Under the pieces are notes generated by a model. The model was not told the origin of the DNA, searched no databases, and saw nothing but the letters and a program-made list of their open reading frames with translations. Positions 42,142 through 50,786 of a DNA stretch of 64,000 bases are shown in pieces (position 1 is the first letter of the stretch; the number at the start of each line of letters is the position of its first letter). Source of the DNA: Nocardia brasiliensis ATCC 700358 (lineage in GTDB: Bacteria > Actinomycetota > Actinomycetes > Mycobacteriales > Mycobacteriaceae). The stretch spans positions 4,340,001 through 4,404,000 of the forward strand of contig NC_018681.1 in NCBI RefSeq assembly GCF_000250675.2. The letters run 5' to 3'. Position numbers and translations under genes: made by a program.

Positions 42142-44241
42142 ATGGTCCCGATGTCCCGTCGACACCTGTTCGGCTCCATGGCGGCGGCTGCGGCGGCGTC
42201 GCTGCTGCCGCCTTCGCTGCACCGCGCCATGGCCGCGCCCATGCGCCGCGGCGGCCTCGCGGAGATCGAGCACGTGGTGCTGTTGATGCAGGAGAACCGC
42301 TCGTTCGACCACTACTACGGGACGCTGCGCGGGGTGCGCGGATTCGGCGACGAGTCCCCGTTGCGGCTGCGCACCGGGCGTTCGGTGTTCCACCAACCGC
42401 AGCCCGCGCCGCCCGGACAGTTTCCCGCACCGGACGCGGAGGTGCTGCCGTTCTCGCTGCGCGCCGCGGCGGCCAGGGCCGGTCGGCCGGACAGCGACAT
42501 CGAGTATCTCGACGCCCTGAACCACGAGTGGTACGGCAGTACCGCGGCCTGGGCGCAGGGTTGGTACGACGGCTGGATCCCGGCCAAGACGCCCGCCACG
42601 ATGACCTATTACGAGCGCCGCGACATTCCGCTGCAATACGAGCTGGCCGAGACGTTCACCATCTGCGACGCCTACCACTGCTCACTGTTCGGCGGGACCA
42701 ACCCGAATCGGAACTACTTCTTCACCGGAACCACCGGATTCGAGCCCGGCACCCGGAAACGGGCGGTCGCCAACGATGCCTACGAGATCGACCATCCCGG
42801 CTATGCATGGACGACGTATCCGGAGCGGCTGGAAGCGGCGGGCGTGTCCTGGCAGATCTATCAGGAGTGGGACAACTTCACCGACAACCCCGTCGAATAC
42901 TTCCTGCCGTTCAAACGTATCGGCACGCGACTGCTGGCCGAGGTCGACGGGGGATACCGGACCACCGAACAGCTGTACACCGCGCTGCTGACCCTGCCCG
43001 AGGCCGACCGGCAGCGGCTGCTCGGCCGGCTGGACGCGGCACTCGGCGGGCTGACGGCGCAGCAGCGCAGCCTGTTCGACCGTGCCATGTACCGCAGCGC
43101 GCCGGGAACGTTGCTGCAACGTTTTCGCGCCGACGTCACCGCGGGCACCCTGCCCGCGGTGACGTGGCTGGTGCCGCCGCAGGCGCTGAGCGAACATCCG
43201 TCCGGTTCGACGCCGGTGGCCAGCGCGAACCTGATCTACGAACTGCTCGACGTCCTCGCGTCGGACCCCGGAACCTGGTCGAAGACAGCGCTGTTCATCA
43301 CCTTCGACGAGAACGACGGCTTCTTCGACCACGTGCCGCCGCCCGTGCCGCCGCGACCCGCGGACGGCGAGGGCGACGACTGGTACCAGGGACAGGCGAT
43401 CGGGCTCGGACCGCGGGTGCCGATGGTGGTGGTCTCGCCGTGGACCATCGGCGGTTTCGTCGACTCCGAGGTGTTCGACCACACCTCGGTGCTGCGCTTC
43501 CTGGAAACCTGGACCGGCGTCGCCGAACCGAATATCAGTGAGTGGCGGCGCACCGCCTGTGGCGACCTGACCTCGGCCTTCGATTTCACGAACCCCGGCA
43601 GGCCGCCGACGCTGCACCGTCCCGGACCGGTGCCCGCGCCCGTCACCCGGTGGATGCCGGATCCGCCACCCGCGCAATCGGTTCCGGAACAGGAGCCCGG
43701 CCGCCGACCGGCGCGGGCGTTGCCCTATCAGCCGACGGTGTCGGCCGTGCTGCGTTCGCCCACCCGGCTGGCGGTGACGCTGCGCAACACTGGTGCGCGA
43801 CCCGCGCACTTCGCCCTCTACAGCTATGCGGGCGAGTCCGGCTTCCCGGTCCACCTCGATGTCGTGCACGAGGCAACCGAAATCGTCACCGTCGCAGGGG
43901 ATTACGACGTTGCCGTACAGGGCCCGAATCGCTTCTGGCACGAACTGCGCGGGAACACCTCGGGCGCAGCCGCCGATATCGTTGTCCGCCAACTGATCCG
44001 CCGCGGTAGCCTATCGGTCGACCTGGCCAACGGTGGGGGAGACGAGGTCACATTGACTCTCTCGTCCCGCCGCTGCACCGCGACCCGGCACGAAGTGATC
44101 CTGCCGCCCGGCACCACCAAATCCGTCGATTGGCCGACCGACGACGGTTGGTACGACCTCACCGTCGCATGCACCGAAGACCCGACCTTCAGCCGCCGTC
44201 TAACCGGCCGTATCGAACCCCCCGCCGTCGAGGTCGACTGA
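42142..44241 (+). CDS. Phosphocholine-type phospholipase C, Tat-secreted
   Basis: The 699-residue protein starts with a Tat signal (SRRHLFGSMAAAAAASLLPP). The phosphoesterase family core is clear: LLMQENRSFDHYYGTLRGVRGF, NPNRNYFFTGT, ITFDENDGFFDHV, PRVPMVVVSPWT and FDHTSVLRFLE, with acidic and His residues for metal binding. A C-terminal DUF756-type beta region follows (LRSPTRLAVTLRNTGARPAHF and a second copy near the end). This matches actinobacterial phospholipases C (M. tuberculosis PlcA-D type). It should act outside the cell on phosphatidylcholine or sphingomyelin. ATG 42151 (MSRRHLF) is an equally good start. It is a candidate virulence or phosphate-scavenging enzyme. Confidence 0.93.
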   Translation: MVPMSRRHLFGSMAAAAAASLLPPSLHRAMAAPMRRGGLAEIEHVVLLMQENRSFDHYYGTLRGVRGFGDESPLRLRTGRSVFHQPQPAPPGQFPAPDAEVLPFSLRAAAARAGRPDSDIEYLDALNHEWYGSTAAWAQGWYDGWIPAKTPATMTYYERRDIPLQYELAETFTICDAYHCSLFGGTNPNRNYFFTGTTGFEPGTRKRAVANDAYEIDHPGYAWTTYPERLEAAGVSWQIYQEWDNFTDNPVEYFLPFKRIGTRLLAEVDGGYRTTEQLYTALLTLPEADRQRLLGRLDAALGGLTAQQRSLFDRAMYRSAPGTLLQRFRADVTAGTLPAVTWLVPPQALSEHPSGSTPVASANLIYELLDVLASDPGTWSKTALFITFDENDGFFDHVPPPVPPRPADGEGDDWYQGQAIGLGPRVPMVVVSPWTIGGFVDSEVFDHTSVLRFLETWTGVAEPNISEWRRTACGDLTSAFDFTNPGRPPTLHRPGPVPAPVTRWMPDPPPAQSVPEQEPGRRPARALPYQPTVSAVLRSPTRLAVTLRNTGARPAHFALYSYAGESGFPVHLDVVHEATEIVTVAGDYDVAVQGPNRFWHELRGNTSGAAADIVVRQLIRRGSLSVDLANGGGDEVTLTLSSRRCTATRHEVILPPGTTKSVDWPTDDGWYDLTVACTEDPTFSRRLTGRIEPPAVEVD

Positions 44242-44246
44242 ATTAC

Positions 44247-44290
44247 CACCGAGGCCCGACCATGCCCGCTGGACCAAGCGGGCCTCGGTG
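44247..44290. terminator. Strong bidirectional hairpin
   Basis: Arms CACCGAGGCCCG (44247-44258) and CGGGCCTCGGTG (44279-44290) form a perfect 12-bp stem with a 20-base loop that contains its own smaller CCCGCT/AGCGGG hairpin. It lies between the convergent phospholipase and Rpn-like genes and probably terminates both. Confidence 0.72.
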
Positions 44291-44304
44291 TGGCGCGCCG
44301 CAGA

Positions 44305-45231
44305 TCAGTCCGCGAAAACCTCCTCGATCGAGTCGTACTTCGCAGCGCGAACGATCCAGGTATCGAGTTGATCCACGTCCGTGCAGTTGATGACTCTCGC
44401 CTCGAGCGCGGGAGTCACTTCTAGGCGCTTGGCGCCCAGCACTGTGAGCAGCGCTTCGGCTTTGCCCTCGGCTTCGCCTTTGGCACGGCCCTCGGCTTCG
44501 CCTTTGGCGCGGCCCTCGGCTTCGCCTTTGGCGCGGCCCTCCGCCTCGGCCTTGAAGTGCATCTTGTTGAAGTAGTCGCTCATGTAGGGGCCGGTTTTCG
44601 TCATTTTCAGCATCTCCAAGAAGTGCCGGGTCGCACCCGTGGGGAGTGCGGACGTGATGAGGTCAATGTACTCGCCGGTGGCAGGAAGCAGGTGCATCGT
44701 CTCGGCGACGGTGTTGAGGATCGAGGCGTGGTCGGGGTGCCCGCGGTGGGCGATGGCGGACAGGATGGCCAAATCGGGGTTGGTTTCGGCGGTGTGGACA
44801 TCGGTGACCACGGGAACGTTGGCTGGGCTGAGCACAAGGGGTACGAGGACGAATCCAGGGGAGACGGTGATCGGCATGCGGCAACGATTCGAGGCGCGCT
44901 CGTTCGGGCACAGCACGACCAAGAGAACCGTGCATCGGAGTCGGGCGCGCAATGTCGTCAGATAGACGGGCCAGCTCCAGTGTTTGTCTCGGTCGTGCCG
45001 GAGTTGTACCTCGATAACGATGCCGAGGACCGGGGCGGTCGCGGCAGTCAGTGTGACCACGAGATCGGCTCGGTATTCGGTGGGTTGGATATCGGGTAGG
45101 TCGCCGGAATCCAGGCGTGCTTCATCGAACTCCGGGAGTGGGGTGTCGATCACGTCGGTGAGTAGTTCCGTGACGAATTCAGGTCTGCGCCTTAACAATT
45201 CGATGAGTGCTTCGTGCTCCGAGGAGGGCAT
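44305..45231 (-). CDS. Rpn/PD-(D/E)XK-like protein with EGRAKGEA repeats
   Basis: The 308-residue protein matches a family that is abundant in streptomycetes and nocardiae (start MPSSEHEALIELLRRRPEFV) related to Rpn recombination-promoting nucleases. The fold cue is ADLVVTL...VLGIVIEVQLRHDRDK, with an acidic residue, then ExQ in place of the usual ExK. It has a run of 8-residue repeats EGRAKGEA near residues 232-262, encoded by 24-bp tandem repeats, probably a charged helix or coiled coil. The C-terminus is globular (LTVLGAKRLEVTPALEARV). The function in these bacteria is not established. Start ATG 45231 has GGAG nearby on the minus strand as part of CATGCCCTCCTC. Confidence 0.78.
   Translation of the reverse strand: MPSSEHEALIELLRRRPEFVTELLTDVIDTPLPEFDEARLDSGDLPDIQPTEYRADLVVTLTAATAPVLGIVIEVQLRHDRDKHWSWPVYLTTLRARLRCTVLLVVLCPNERASNRCRMPITVSPGFVLVPLVLSPANVPVVTDVHTAETNPDLAILSAIAHRGHPDHASILNTVAETMHLLPATGEYIDLITSALPTGATRHFLEMLKMTKTGPYMSDYFNKMHFKAEAEGRAKGEAEGRAKGEAEGRAKGEAEGKAEALLTVLGAKRLEVTPALEARVINCTDVDQLDTWIVRAAKYDSIEEVFAD
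44464..44535. repeat. 24-bp tandem repeat within the Rpn-like gene
   Basis: Three consecutive 24-bp units begin at 44464, 44488 and 44512; the last two are identical and the first differs at one base. Degenerate copies flank both ends. The unit length keeps the reading frame, so copy number can vary without frameshift. Confidence 0.9.
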
Positions 45232-45534
45232 GGGCGCGACGTTACCGATGCCGGATGAGGATTCATATGGAATGGCTATGGAAAGTGTGAGGAAAATGGA
45301 CAGGTTCCAGAAGGTGCTGACCGGAGGGTTCCAATTGGTAACCGGGAGTGGGTTGGGCGGCGTTTTCGCGCCGGAGTGTCGCCGTGAGAGATGTGTGGTG
45401 TTGCTGTGGTGCGCCGTGGTTTCGGGTGAGGTCGATCTCCCCATCGGTGGGGGTGGGGCTGTTCAAGGTGGGCGGGTTGCGTCCCCAGTTGTCGGTGGTC
45501 GAGTTCGATCTCGTAGGTGTGGTTCTACTTGGAT
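45232..45534. other. Divergent promoter region, no gene seen
   Basis: This 303-base gap separates the Rpn-like gene and the chitinase. I see no credible ORF with a ribosome site and no strong hairpin. The first half is less GC-rich than its surroundings. A small CGAG/CTCG dyad at about 45500-45514 lies just before the chitinase gene. It most likely holds two divergent promoters. Confidence 0.5.
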
Positions 45535-46632
45535 ATGAAATGGACAAATGGCTCAGGTGGGGGGCGTCGGTCGGTAGTGGTGCGGAGTTTGCTGGCTGTG
45601 GTGGGGGTGGTGGGCGCGCTGGCGGTGGGGGTCGGTCCGGCCGCGCACGCGGCTCCCGCGGCGGACACGTGTGCGACCAAACCGAAGCCGACCGGCAAAG
45701 TGCTGCAAGGGTATTGGGAGAACTGGGACGGTGCGTCGAACGGGGTGCACCCGGGCATGGGATGGATCCCGATCACCGATCCGCGGATCGCGGCGCACGG
45801 CCACAACGTGATCAACGCGGCGTTCCCGGTGATCGAGTCGAACGGTACTGCCCGCTGGGAGGACGGCATGGACCGGACCGTGAAGGTCGCGACTCCGGCC
45901 GAGATGTGCCAGGCCAAGGCCGCGGGAGCGACCATCTTGATGTCGATCGGCGGCGCGGCGGCGGGTATCGATCTGAGTTCGAGCGCGGTCGCGGACCGTT
46001 TCGTCGCGACCATCGTGCCGATCCTGAAGCGGTACAACTTCGACGGCATCGACATCGATCTGGAGACCGGACTCACCGGCTCGGGCAACATCAAGACCCT
46101 GTCCGCATCGCAGTCCAACCTGATCCGGATCATCGACGGCGTGCTCGCGCAGATGCCGGCGGGATTCGGCTTGACCATGGCGCCCGAGACCGCCTACGTC
46201 ACCGGTGGCAGCGTCACGTACGGCTCGATCTGGGGCGCCTACCTGCCGATCATCAAGAAGTACGCGGACAACGGCCGCCTGTGGTGGTTGAACATGCAGT
46301 ACTACAACGGGAGCATGTACGGCTGTGCCGGCGACTCGTATCAGGCCGGAACCGTGCAGGGCTTCACCGCGCAAACCGATTGCTTGGCAAAGGGTTTGAA
46401 CATCCAGGGCACCACGATCACAGTGCCCTACGACAAGCAGGTCCCCGGCCTGCCCGCGCAGCCCGGTGCCGGGGGCGGTTACATGTCACCGAGCCTGGTG
46501 TCCCAGGCGTGGAAGCACTACGGCACCGGTGCGGCGAACAGCCTGAAGGGTTTGATGACGTGGTCCCTCAACTGGGACGGATCGCGCGGCTGGACCTTCG
46601 GCGACAACGTCAAATCGCTGCAGGGCCGCTGA
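45535..46632 (+). CDS. Secreted glycoside hydrolase family 18 chitinase
   Basis: The 365-residue protein has a basic N-terminus and a hydrophobic core (RSLLAVVGVVGALAVGVGP) ending AHAAPAA, a Sec signal. The catalytic GH18 motif DGIDIDLE is at residues 170-177 with Glu177 as proton donor, in the usual context after SIGGAAAG (the SxGG motif). WWLNMQYYN and the late LMTWSLNWD are also GH18 elements. No chitin-binding module is present. It should hydrolyse beta-1,4 N-acetylglucosamine polymers outside the cell. ATG 45535 is preferred to the upstream TTG/ATG extension because it begins the signal-peptide n-region. Confidence 0.92.
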   Translation: MKWTNGSGGGRRSVVVRSLLAVVGVVGALAVGVGPAAHAAPAADTCATKPKPTGKVLQGYWENWDGASNGVHPGMGWIPITDPRIAAHGHNVINAAFPVIESNGTARWEDGMDRTVKVATPAEMCQAKAAGATILMSIGGAAAGIDLSSSAVADRFVATIVPILKRYNFDGIDIDLETGLTGSGNIKTLSASQSNLIRIIDGVLAQMPAGFGLTMAPETAYVTGGSVTYGSIWGAYLPIIKKYADNGRLWWLNMQYYNGSMYGCAGDSYQAGTVQGFTAQTDCLAKGLNIQGTTITVPYDKQVPGLPAQPGAGGGYMSPSLVSQAWKHYGTGAANSLKGLMTWSLNWDGSRGWTFGDNVKSLQGR

Positions 46633-46640
46633 GCCGAACG

Positions 46641-47375
46641 TCAATCGCGATGGCCGGGAGCGGGTTTCGGATGGATCCACAGGGCTTCGGCGAGGGCGCA
46701 CACCGCGCCGTCGCGAGCGGCGAGAGCCACGCCCACCGTGGATTTGCGGCCCGCCTCGGCGATCGGCCAGGCGTAGGAGATGTAGTCCTCGCCCGCACGC
46801 ACCGGCGCGAGCTGGGTGGCGGTGAGCGCGGCGGTGACGGTGCCGTGGCGCAGCGTGTGCAGCGCCATCGCCACCCACCCACCGGGGCAGTCCATGGCGG
46901 CCCAAACCTGTTCGGTCGGTAGGTCGCCGGTGTCGGTGGCGAGGCTCTCGTCCGGTGTCCAGGCGGCGACGACGCGGTTCTGCTCCCGTTCCGGCCACGG
47001 GAACAGGCGCAGGCCCTGCCCCGGCGCGCACAGCGAACCGCAGCCGTAGCAGTCGGATTCGTGCCGCAGCGGCGCCGCGGACGCGGTGACGGCGAGCGCC
47101 TCGTCCCAGGACGGTGCGGGCGGCGCGGTGAGTGTCAAGGTGGCAGGCACGGCTTCGACGAGGGGCAGGCCCTCGAGATCGGTCAAGAGCAACCCGTCGG
47201 AGTCGTTGCGCCGCATGGTCACCGGCGTCTCGACCGGAACGCGGCGGCGGAAGTCGACTCGCACGGCGGGCGCGCCGGACTGTGCCGCGAGCAAACCGGC
47301 GACATACCCGCCGAACGCGACGCCGGGATACCCGTGCACGTGCTCCGGCACGACGATCGTGTCCGTTCGAATCAT
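46641..47375 (-). CDS. Hotdog/thioesterase-like protein
   Basis: The 244-residue product has VPEHVHGYPGVAFGGYVAGLLA near the start, the pattern of acyl-CoA thioesterase (4HBT/PaaI-like) domains, a CYGCGSLCAPGQGLRL segment in the middle and a second AMDCPGGWVAMALHTLRHGT hotdog-like half. The CxxC...C cluster (ESDCYGCGSLC) could bind a metal, although it may be structural. It is convergent with the chitinase gene (eight bases between stops) with no shared function evident. The start at 47375 coincides with the family start; upstream codons are low-complexity. A specific substrate cannot be given. Confidence 0.7.
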   Translation of the reverse strand: MIRTDTIVVPEHVHGYPGVAFGGYVAGLLAAQSGAPAVRVDFRRRVPVETPVTMRRNDSDGLLLTDLEGLPLVEAVPATLTLTAPPAPSWDEALAVTASAAPLRHESDCYGCGSLCAPGQGLRLFPWPEREQNRVVAAWTPDESLATDTGDLPTEQVWAAMDCPGGWVAMALHTLRHGTVTAALTATQLAPVRAGEDYISYAWPIAEAGRKSTVGVALAARDGAVCALAEALWIHPKPAPGHRD

Positions 47376-47525
47376 GTGATCTGCGCCCCTCCGTCGTGCT
47401 GCCGGGTAGACGATACCGGCGTCGCGTCGATCCACCTTGCGTACCCGTCGTGAGCTGCGGCGCAATGGTGCGCCGGAATCAGCCCGGATGCCCGTGTGTT
47501 GCCACGGGACGTGAAGAAAGCAGGA

Positions 47526-48284
47526 ATGAACGTACTTGTCGTGTACGCGCACCCGAAGCCGGACTCACTCTCGGGTGCATTGAAAGACGTGGCCGTCGAC
47601 CAGTTACGGGCCGACGGGCACGAGGTCCGGATCAGCGATCTCTACGCGATGGGCTGGAAGGCACACGCGGACACCGAAGATTTCGGCGCGGTGTCCGAAA
47701 CCAACTTCATGCTCGCCTCGGGTGCGGCGTATCAGCAGGGCACATTGAGCGCCGATATCCAGGCCGAGCAGCAGAAACTGCTCTGGGCCGATGCCGTTCT
47801 GCTGCACTTTCCGCTGTGGTGGTTCAGCATGCCCGCGATCCTGAAAGGATGGGTGGATCGGGTCTTCACCTGCGGTTTCGCCTACGGGGCCGGTGGCACG
47901 GCGCTGCCGCGGTACGGCGCGGGTGTGCTCGCGGGACGGCGCGCGATGCTCGTGGTGTCGATCGGCGGCAAAGAGCCGTCGTATTCGGATCGCGGTATCA
48001 ACGGCCCCGTGGAGGATCTGCTGTTTCCGATCCAGCACGGCATTCTCTACTACCCGGGGATGGACGTACTGCCGCCGTTCCTGGTGCACGGCACTATTCG
48101 GCTCGATTCGGCCCGCTTCGATGCCGTCGCCGCGGATCTGCGCGCCCGTATGACGGAGTTGCCGAAGACCGAGCCGATCGGGTTCCGGCCGCAGGGCGGC
48201 GGGGACTACGACCGCAGCCTGCGGCTCGAGCCGGGGCGGGAGCCGAACGGGGCCAGCGGATTCGAGCTGCACATTGCGCGCTGA
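47526..48284 (+). CDS. NAD(P)H:quinone oxidoreductase (flavodoxin-2 fold)
   Basis: The 252-residue protein starts MNVLVVYAHPKPDSLSGALKD, the flavin-binding strand-loop of Flavodoxin_2/NQO1-like proteins, and has FPLWWFSMPAILKGWVDRVFTCGFAYG, the signature loop that contacts the isoalloxazine ring. It would carry out two-electron reduction of quinones with NAD(P)H and FAD or FMN in the cytosol. ATG 47526 begins the fold and has GAAAGCAGG before it. The gene is isolated: the divergent thioesterase-like gene is 150 bases away and the right neighbour is convergent. Confidence 0.9.
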   Translation: MNVLVVYAHPKPDSLSGALKDVAVDQLRADGHEVRISDLYAMGWKAHADTEDFGAVSETNFMLASGAAYQQGTLSADIQAEQQKLLWADAVLLHFPLWWFSMPAILKGWVDRVFTCGFAYGAGGTALPRYGAGVLAGRRAMLVVSIGGKEPSYSDRGINGPVEDLLFPIQHGILYYPGMDVLPPFLVHGTIRLDSARFDAVAADLRARMTELPKTEPIGFRPQGGGDYDRSLRLEPGREPNGASGFELHIAR

Positions 48285-48344
48285 CTCGCGTCGCGGCCGG
48301 GCTCGCGCCGCTACGCAACTCGCGTCGTGACCGGGCTTGCGCCG
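48284..48344. repeat. Imperfect 27-bp direct repeat
   Basis: Copies at 48284-48310 and 48318-48344 differ at three positions (period 34), and a third partial copy follows to about 48361. They fill the gap between the convergent quinone reductase and DUF305 genes. The function is unknown; this could be slipped-strand duplication of a GC-rich element. Confidence 0.6.
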
Positions 48345-48377
48345 TGACCGGACTCGCGGCGCGACCTGATGCACTGA

Positions 48378-49037
48378 TCAGGGCAGGGGAGCGGCACCCC
48401 GCTCGGCGAGCAGCATCCCCATGAGTCCTGTCTCCTGCGCCTGCCCGTGGATCATCGAGCGCGCGGTTTCTTTCACCGGGCCCGCGGTGAGCAGCTGGTC
48501 GGCCGCCTGCGCCATCGCGATGCCGCCGCGATGATGGCGATACATCAACTGCAGGAACAGGATTTCGGCGTCGCGTCCACGCGCCGTGGCGAGCGCGTCC
48601 AGTTCGGTGGTCGTCGCCATTCCCGGCATCCCGGTGCCGGGCGGCGCTTTCGGCTCGGTCTGCGCCACCGGCAGCGAATGCTGATGCGTAGCAGTCTCGT
48701 CCGCGTGCATCCACGCCATCGGACGGGCCGACATGGGGGCGGCGTTCGCCAGCCGCAGCCAGCCCAGCATGGTGCCGATCTCGAGGCGCTGGGTGCTGTC
48801 GAGCTGCTGGGCCAGCCGCAGGACGGTCGGGTCGACGCCCGGGTCGAGCCGCTGCACCATGATCAGCGCCTGCTGGTGGTGGGCGGTCATGTCCTGCGTG
48901 AAACCGATCTCCACCGCGCTGAGAACCGGTGTCGCCGTGTGCTTCTCCGGCAGCACGAGGGGCCGCAACGCGGCGCCGAGCACGAGCAGGGCGAAGGCGG
49001 CGGAGAGGAACGCGGCACCCCGGATCCAGCGCGGCAC
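48378..49037 (-). CDS. DUF305 protein, membrane-anchored
   Basis: The 219-residue protein has an N-terminal membrane segment (GAAFLSAAFALLVLGAALRPLV) and two DUF305 repeats: FTQDMTAHHQQALIMVQRL and, later, FLQLMYRHHRGGIAMAQAA, each with the His-His pair and Met residues typical of the family. DUF305 is a four-helix ferritin-like fold often found with copper or other metal proteins. GTG at 49037 is two bases after the LVIVD stop, so the two genes are coupled on the minus strand. The Met/His-rich helices make metal binding a reasonable inference. Confidence 0.85.
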   Translation of the reverse strand: MPRWIRGAAFLSAAFALLVLGAALRPLVLPEKHTATPVLSAVEIGFTQDMTAHHQQALIMVQRLDPGVDPTVLRLAQQLDSTQRLEIGTMLGWLRLANAAPMSARPMAWMHADETATHQHSLPVAQTEPKAPPGTGMPGMATTTELDALATARGRDAEILFLQLMYRHHRGGIAMAQAADQLLTAGPVKETARSMIHGQAQETGLMGMLLAERGAAPLP

Positions 49038-49039
49038 GG

Positions 49040-50614
49040 CTAGGACCCGACGATCGACTCTTGGTCCGCCGGCGGCGAATACACGTCGTTGTCCAGCTGC
49101 AACACCATGAATCCGTTGTCGGAGCAGGTGACAAACAGTTGCGAGCCACGCCATTCCGGCGGCGAGAGGCACCAGTCGGTGGACACGTCGCCGAAGGCGA
49201 GCCTGCCGGTGCGCGGGGTGAGCGCGTCCAGCGGATTGAACTGGCCCTCCAGCACCGCGCGCAGCGCCGGTGGGGTACTCATCAGCGGCACACCGATGAT
49301 CGACGCCAGCGCGTGCGGCGAGTTCCACAGGCTGAGGTTCTGCCCGGTGCGGGCGGGCGGGTTGTAATAGGCGATCTCGCGGATATCGCGCGGATTCCGG
49401 ATGTCGAAAACCCGAATGCCCGAGGAGATCCACCCGCACGCCAGCGCCGTCGGATCGTCGCGGCGATCGGCGGTGCAGTAGTGCGATTCGTAGGCGAACG
49501 CCGAACCGCCCATGGACGACCCGATATTGGCGTCGATGTTTTGCGGCAGGTTGATCTCCAGCTTGATCTTCGCGGCGACCTTGGGGGCGGTGTCGTCGGC
49601 GATATCGATGAGTTTCACACCGCCGGAGCCGCCTTCGTCGACCGTGTAGAGATACGGCTTGCCGCCGTAGGTCACCGGAATGCTGTGCTGGGTGGCCCAG
49701 CCGTCGGTCCAGAACACCCGGCCGATGTGCTGCACCTGCGGGTTCGGGTCGCGGCGCTGCACCGCGCTGATATCGAGCACGGTGAAGCCGCCGAGCGCGG
49801 ACAGATACATCCGGTTGCCGTCGGCGCTGATCCCGAAACCGTGCGCTTCGATACCGGTGAGCCCCTGCCACACGACGCGCGGGTTCGCCGGATCGGTGAG
49901 GTCGACCGCGCTGACGAAACCGGGCACGATGCCCGAGGCCCAATAGGTGTTGCCGTCCGGCGAGAAGCCGCCCTCGTGCGTCGTGATCGGCAGCGGCATC
50001 AGCATATTCGTGCCGGGCCCGGGGTTGAGCAGGCGCGGATGCGCGCAGTCGGAGATATCGTAGACCGACAGGTAGCCGACGCCGGTGCCCACCGGAACGC
50101 CGGTGCCCACCAGCAGTTTTCGTGCGGTGTTGACCTTCAGGCTCTCCCAGGTGCCCGCGAGCATGGCGGGTTCGGTGAGGGTGACGGTCGGCCGCGGGTG
50201 TGCCGGGTCGGACACGTCGAGCACCTGAACGCCGCGCCCCTCGCTGATCAGGTCGCCGGGGAAGAACGAGCCCATGTAGGCGCAGTGTTCGAAGCTGGTC
50301 GAGGTGATGCCTGCGCCGCGGCCGGCGAAGCCGCCGACGAACGACATGTTGCAGCGGTAGCCCTGCGTGCTGCGTCCGCTGTCCCGGTCGGCGGCGGTCA
50401 CGTCGCCCTGCATGCCGTTCTCCGGCGCCGCGCCCGGTCCGCAGTCGGCGCGCGGGACCGCGGTGCGGCCGACGTCGAGGAACTCCTGCACGGCGGTCTG
50501 GATATCGGATTGCAGGTCGGCCGACGCACTGCTCGGCACCATGAGGGCGGCCGCGAGCCCGACCATGACGAGGACCAGCGGTTTGGTGCCGCGCAGGCGT
50601 GGCAGTGAGCGCAT
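49040..50614 (-). CDS. Secreted LVIVD-repeat beta-propeller protein
   Basis: The 524-residue protein has a Sec signal (LVLVMVGLAAALMVPSSASA) and at least six LVIVD-type repeats: VQVLDVSDPAHPR, LSVYDISDCAHPR, VSAVDLTDPANPR, FTVLDISAVQ, VKLIDIADDTAPK and IRVFDIRNPRDIRE. These would make a beta-propeller exported to the cell surface. Cysteines in the mature part (RADCGPG, YRCNMS, SDCAHP, HYCTAD, ACGW, DWCLSP, VTCSDN) could form disulphides. ATG 50614 has GGGGAG seven bases upstream. It is followed directly by the DUF305 gene, an association seen in other bacteria as far as I recall. Molecular function is not established. Confidence 0.85.
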   Translation of the reverse strand: MRSLPRLRGTKPLVLVMVGLAAALMVPSSASADLQSDIQTAVQEFLDVGRTAVPRADCGPGAAPENGMQGDVTAADRDSGRSTQGYRCNMSFVGGFAGRGAGITSTSFEHCAYMGSFFPGDLISEGRGVQVLDVSDPAHPRPTVTLTEPAMLAGTWESLKVNTARKLLVGTGVPVGTGVGYLSVYDISDCAHPRLLNPGPGTNMLMPLPITTHEGGFSPDGNTYWASGIVPGFVSAVDLTDPANPRVVWQGLTGIEAHGFGISADGNRMYLSALGGFTVLDISAVQRRDPNPQVQHIGRVFWTDGWATQHSIPVTYGGKPYLYTVDEGGSGGVKLIDIADDTAPKVAAKIKLEINLPQNIDANIGSSMGGSAFAYESHYCTADRRDDPTALACGWISSGIRVFDIRNPRDIREIAYYNPPARTGQNLSLWNSPHALASIIGVPLMSTPPALRAVLEGQFNPLDALTPRTGRLAFGDVSTDWCLSPPEWRGSQLFVTCSDNGFMVLQLDNDVYSPPADQESIVGS

Positions 50615-50692
50615 CGTCGAACTCCCCAACCTTCAGCAAGTTGTTACGTGGTCGACCGAACTGACTGGGACAGCCGACCAAACTGACTGAAT

Positions 50693-50705
50693 GGTAGTAA
50701 CTACC
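50693..50705. promoter_or_regulatory. Inverted repeat upstream of the LVIVD gene
   Basis: GGTAG-TAA-CTACC is a perfect 5-bp-arm dyad about 80 bases upstream of the LVIVD start codon. Next to it, CCGAACTGACTG and CCAAACTGACTG (about 50655-50690) are direct repeats. Together they look like an operator region, for an unknown regulator. Confidence 0.45.
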
Positions 50706-50786
50706 GTTAACTTATGGGAAGGGTTTCGCGGAAATTGGCAGGGCGCGCGGCGTGCCGTCCCGGAACGTGGGATCTGGTACGGGTGT

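Noticed and set aside
44464..44535. Possible CRISPR array
   Set aside because: The 24-bp units are contiguous with no spacers, lie in frame in a coding region, and there are no cas genes.
44305..45231. Transposase or insertion sequence
   Set aside because: The Rpn-like protein is related to nucleases once called transposases, but there are no terminal inverted repeats or target duplications around it.
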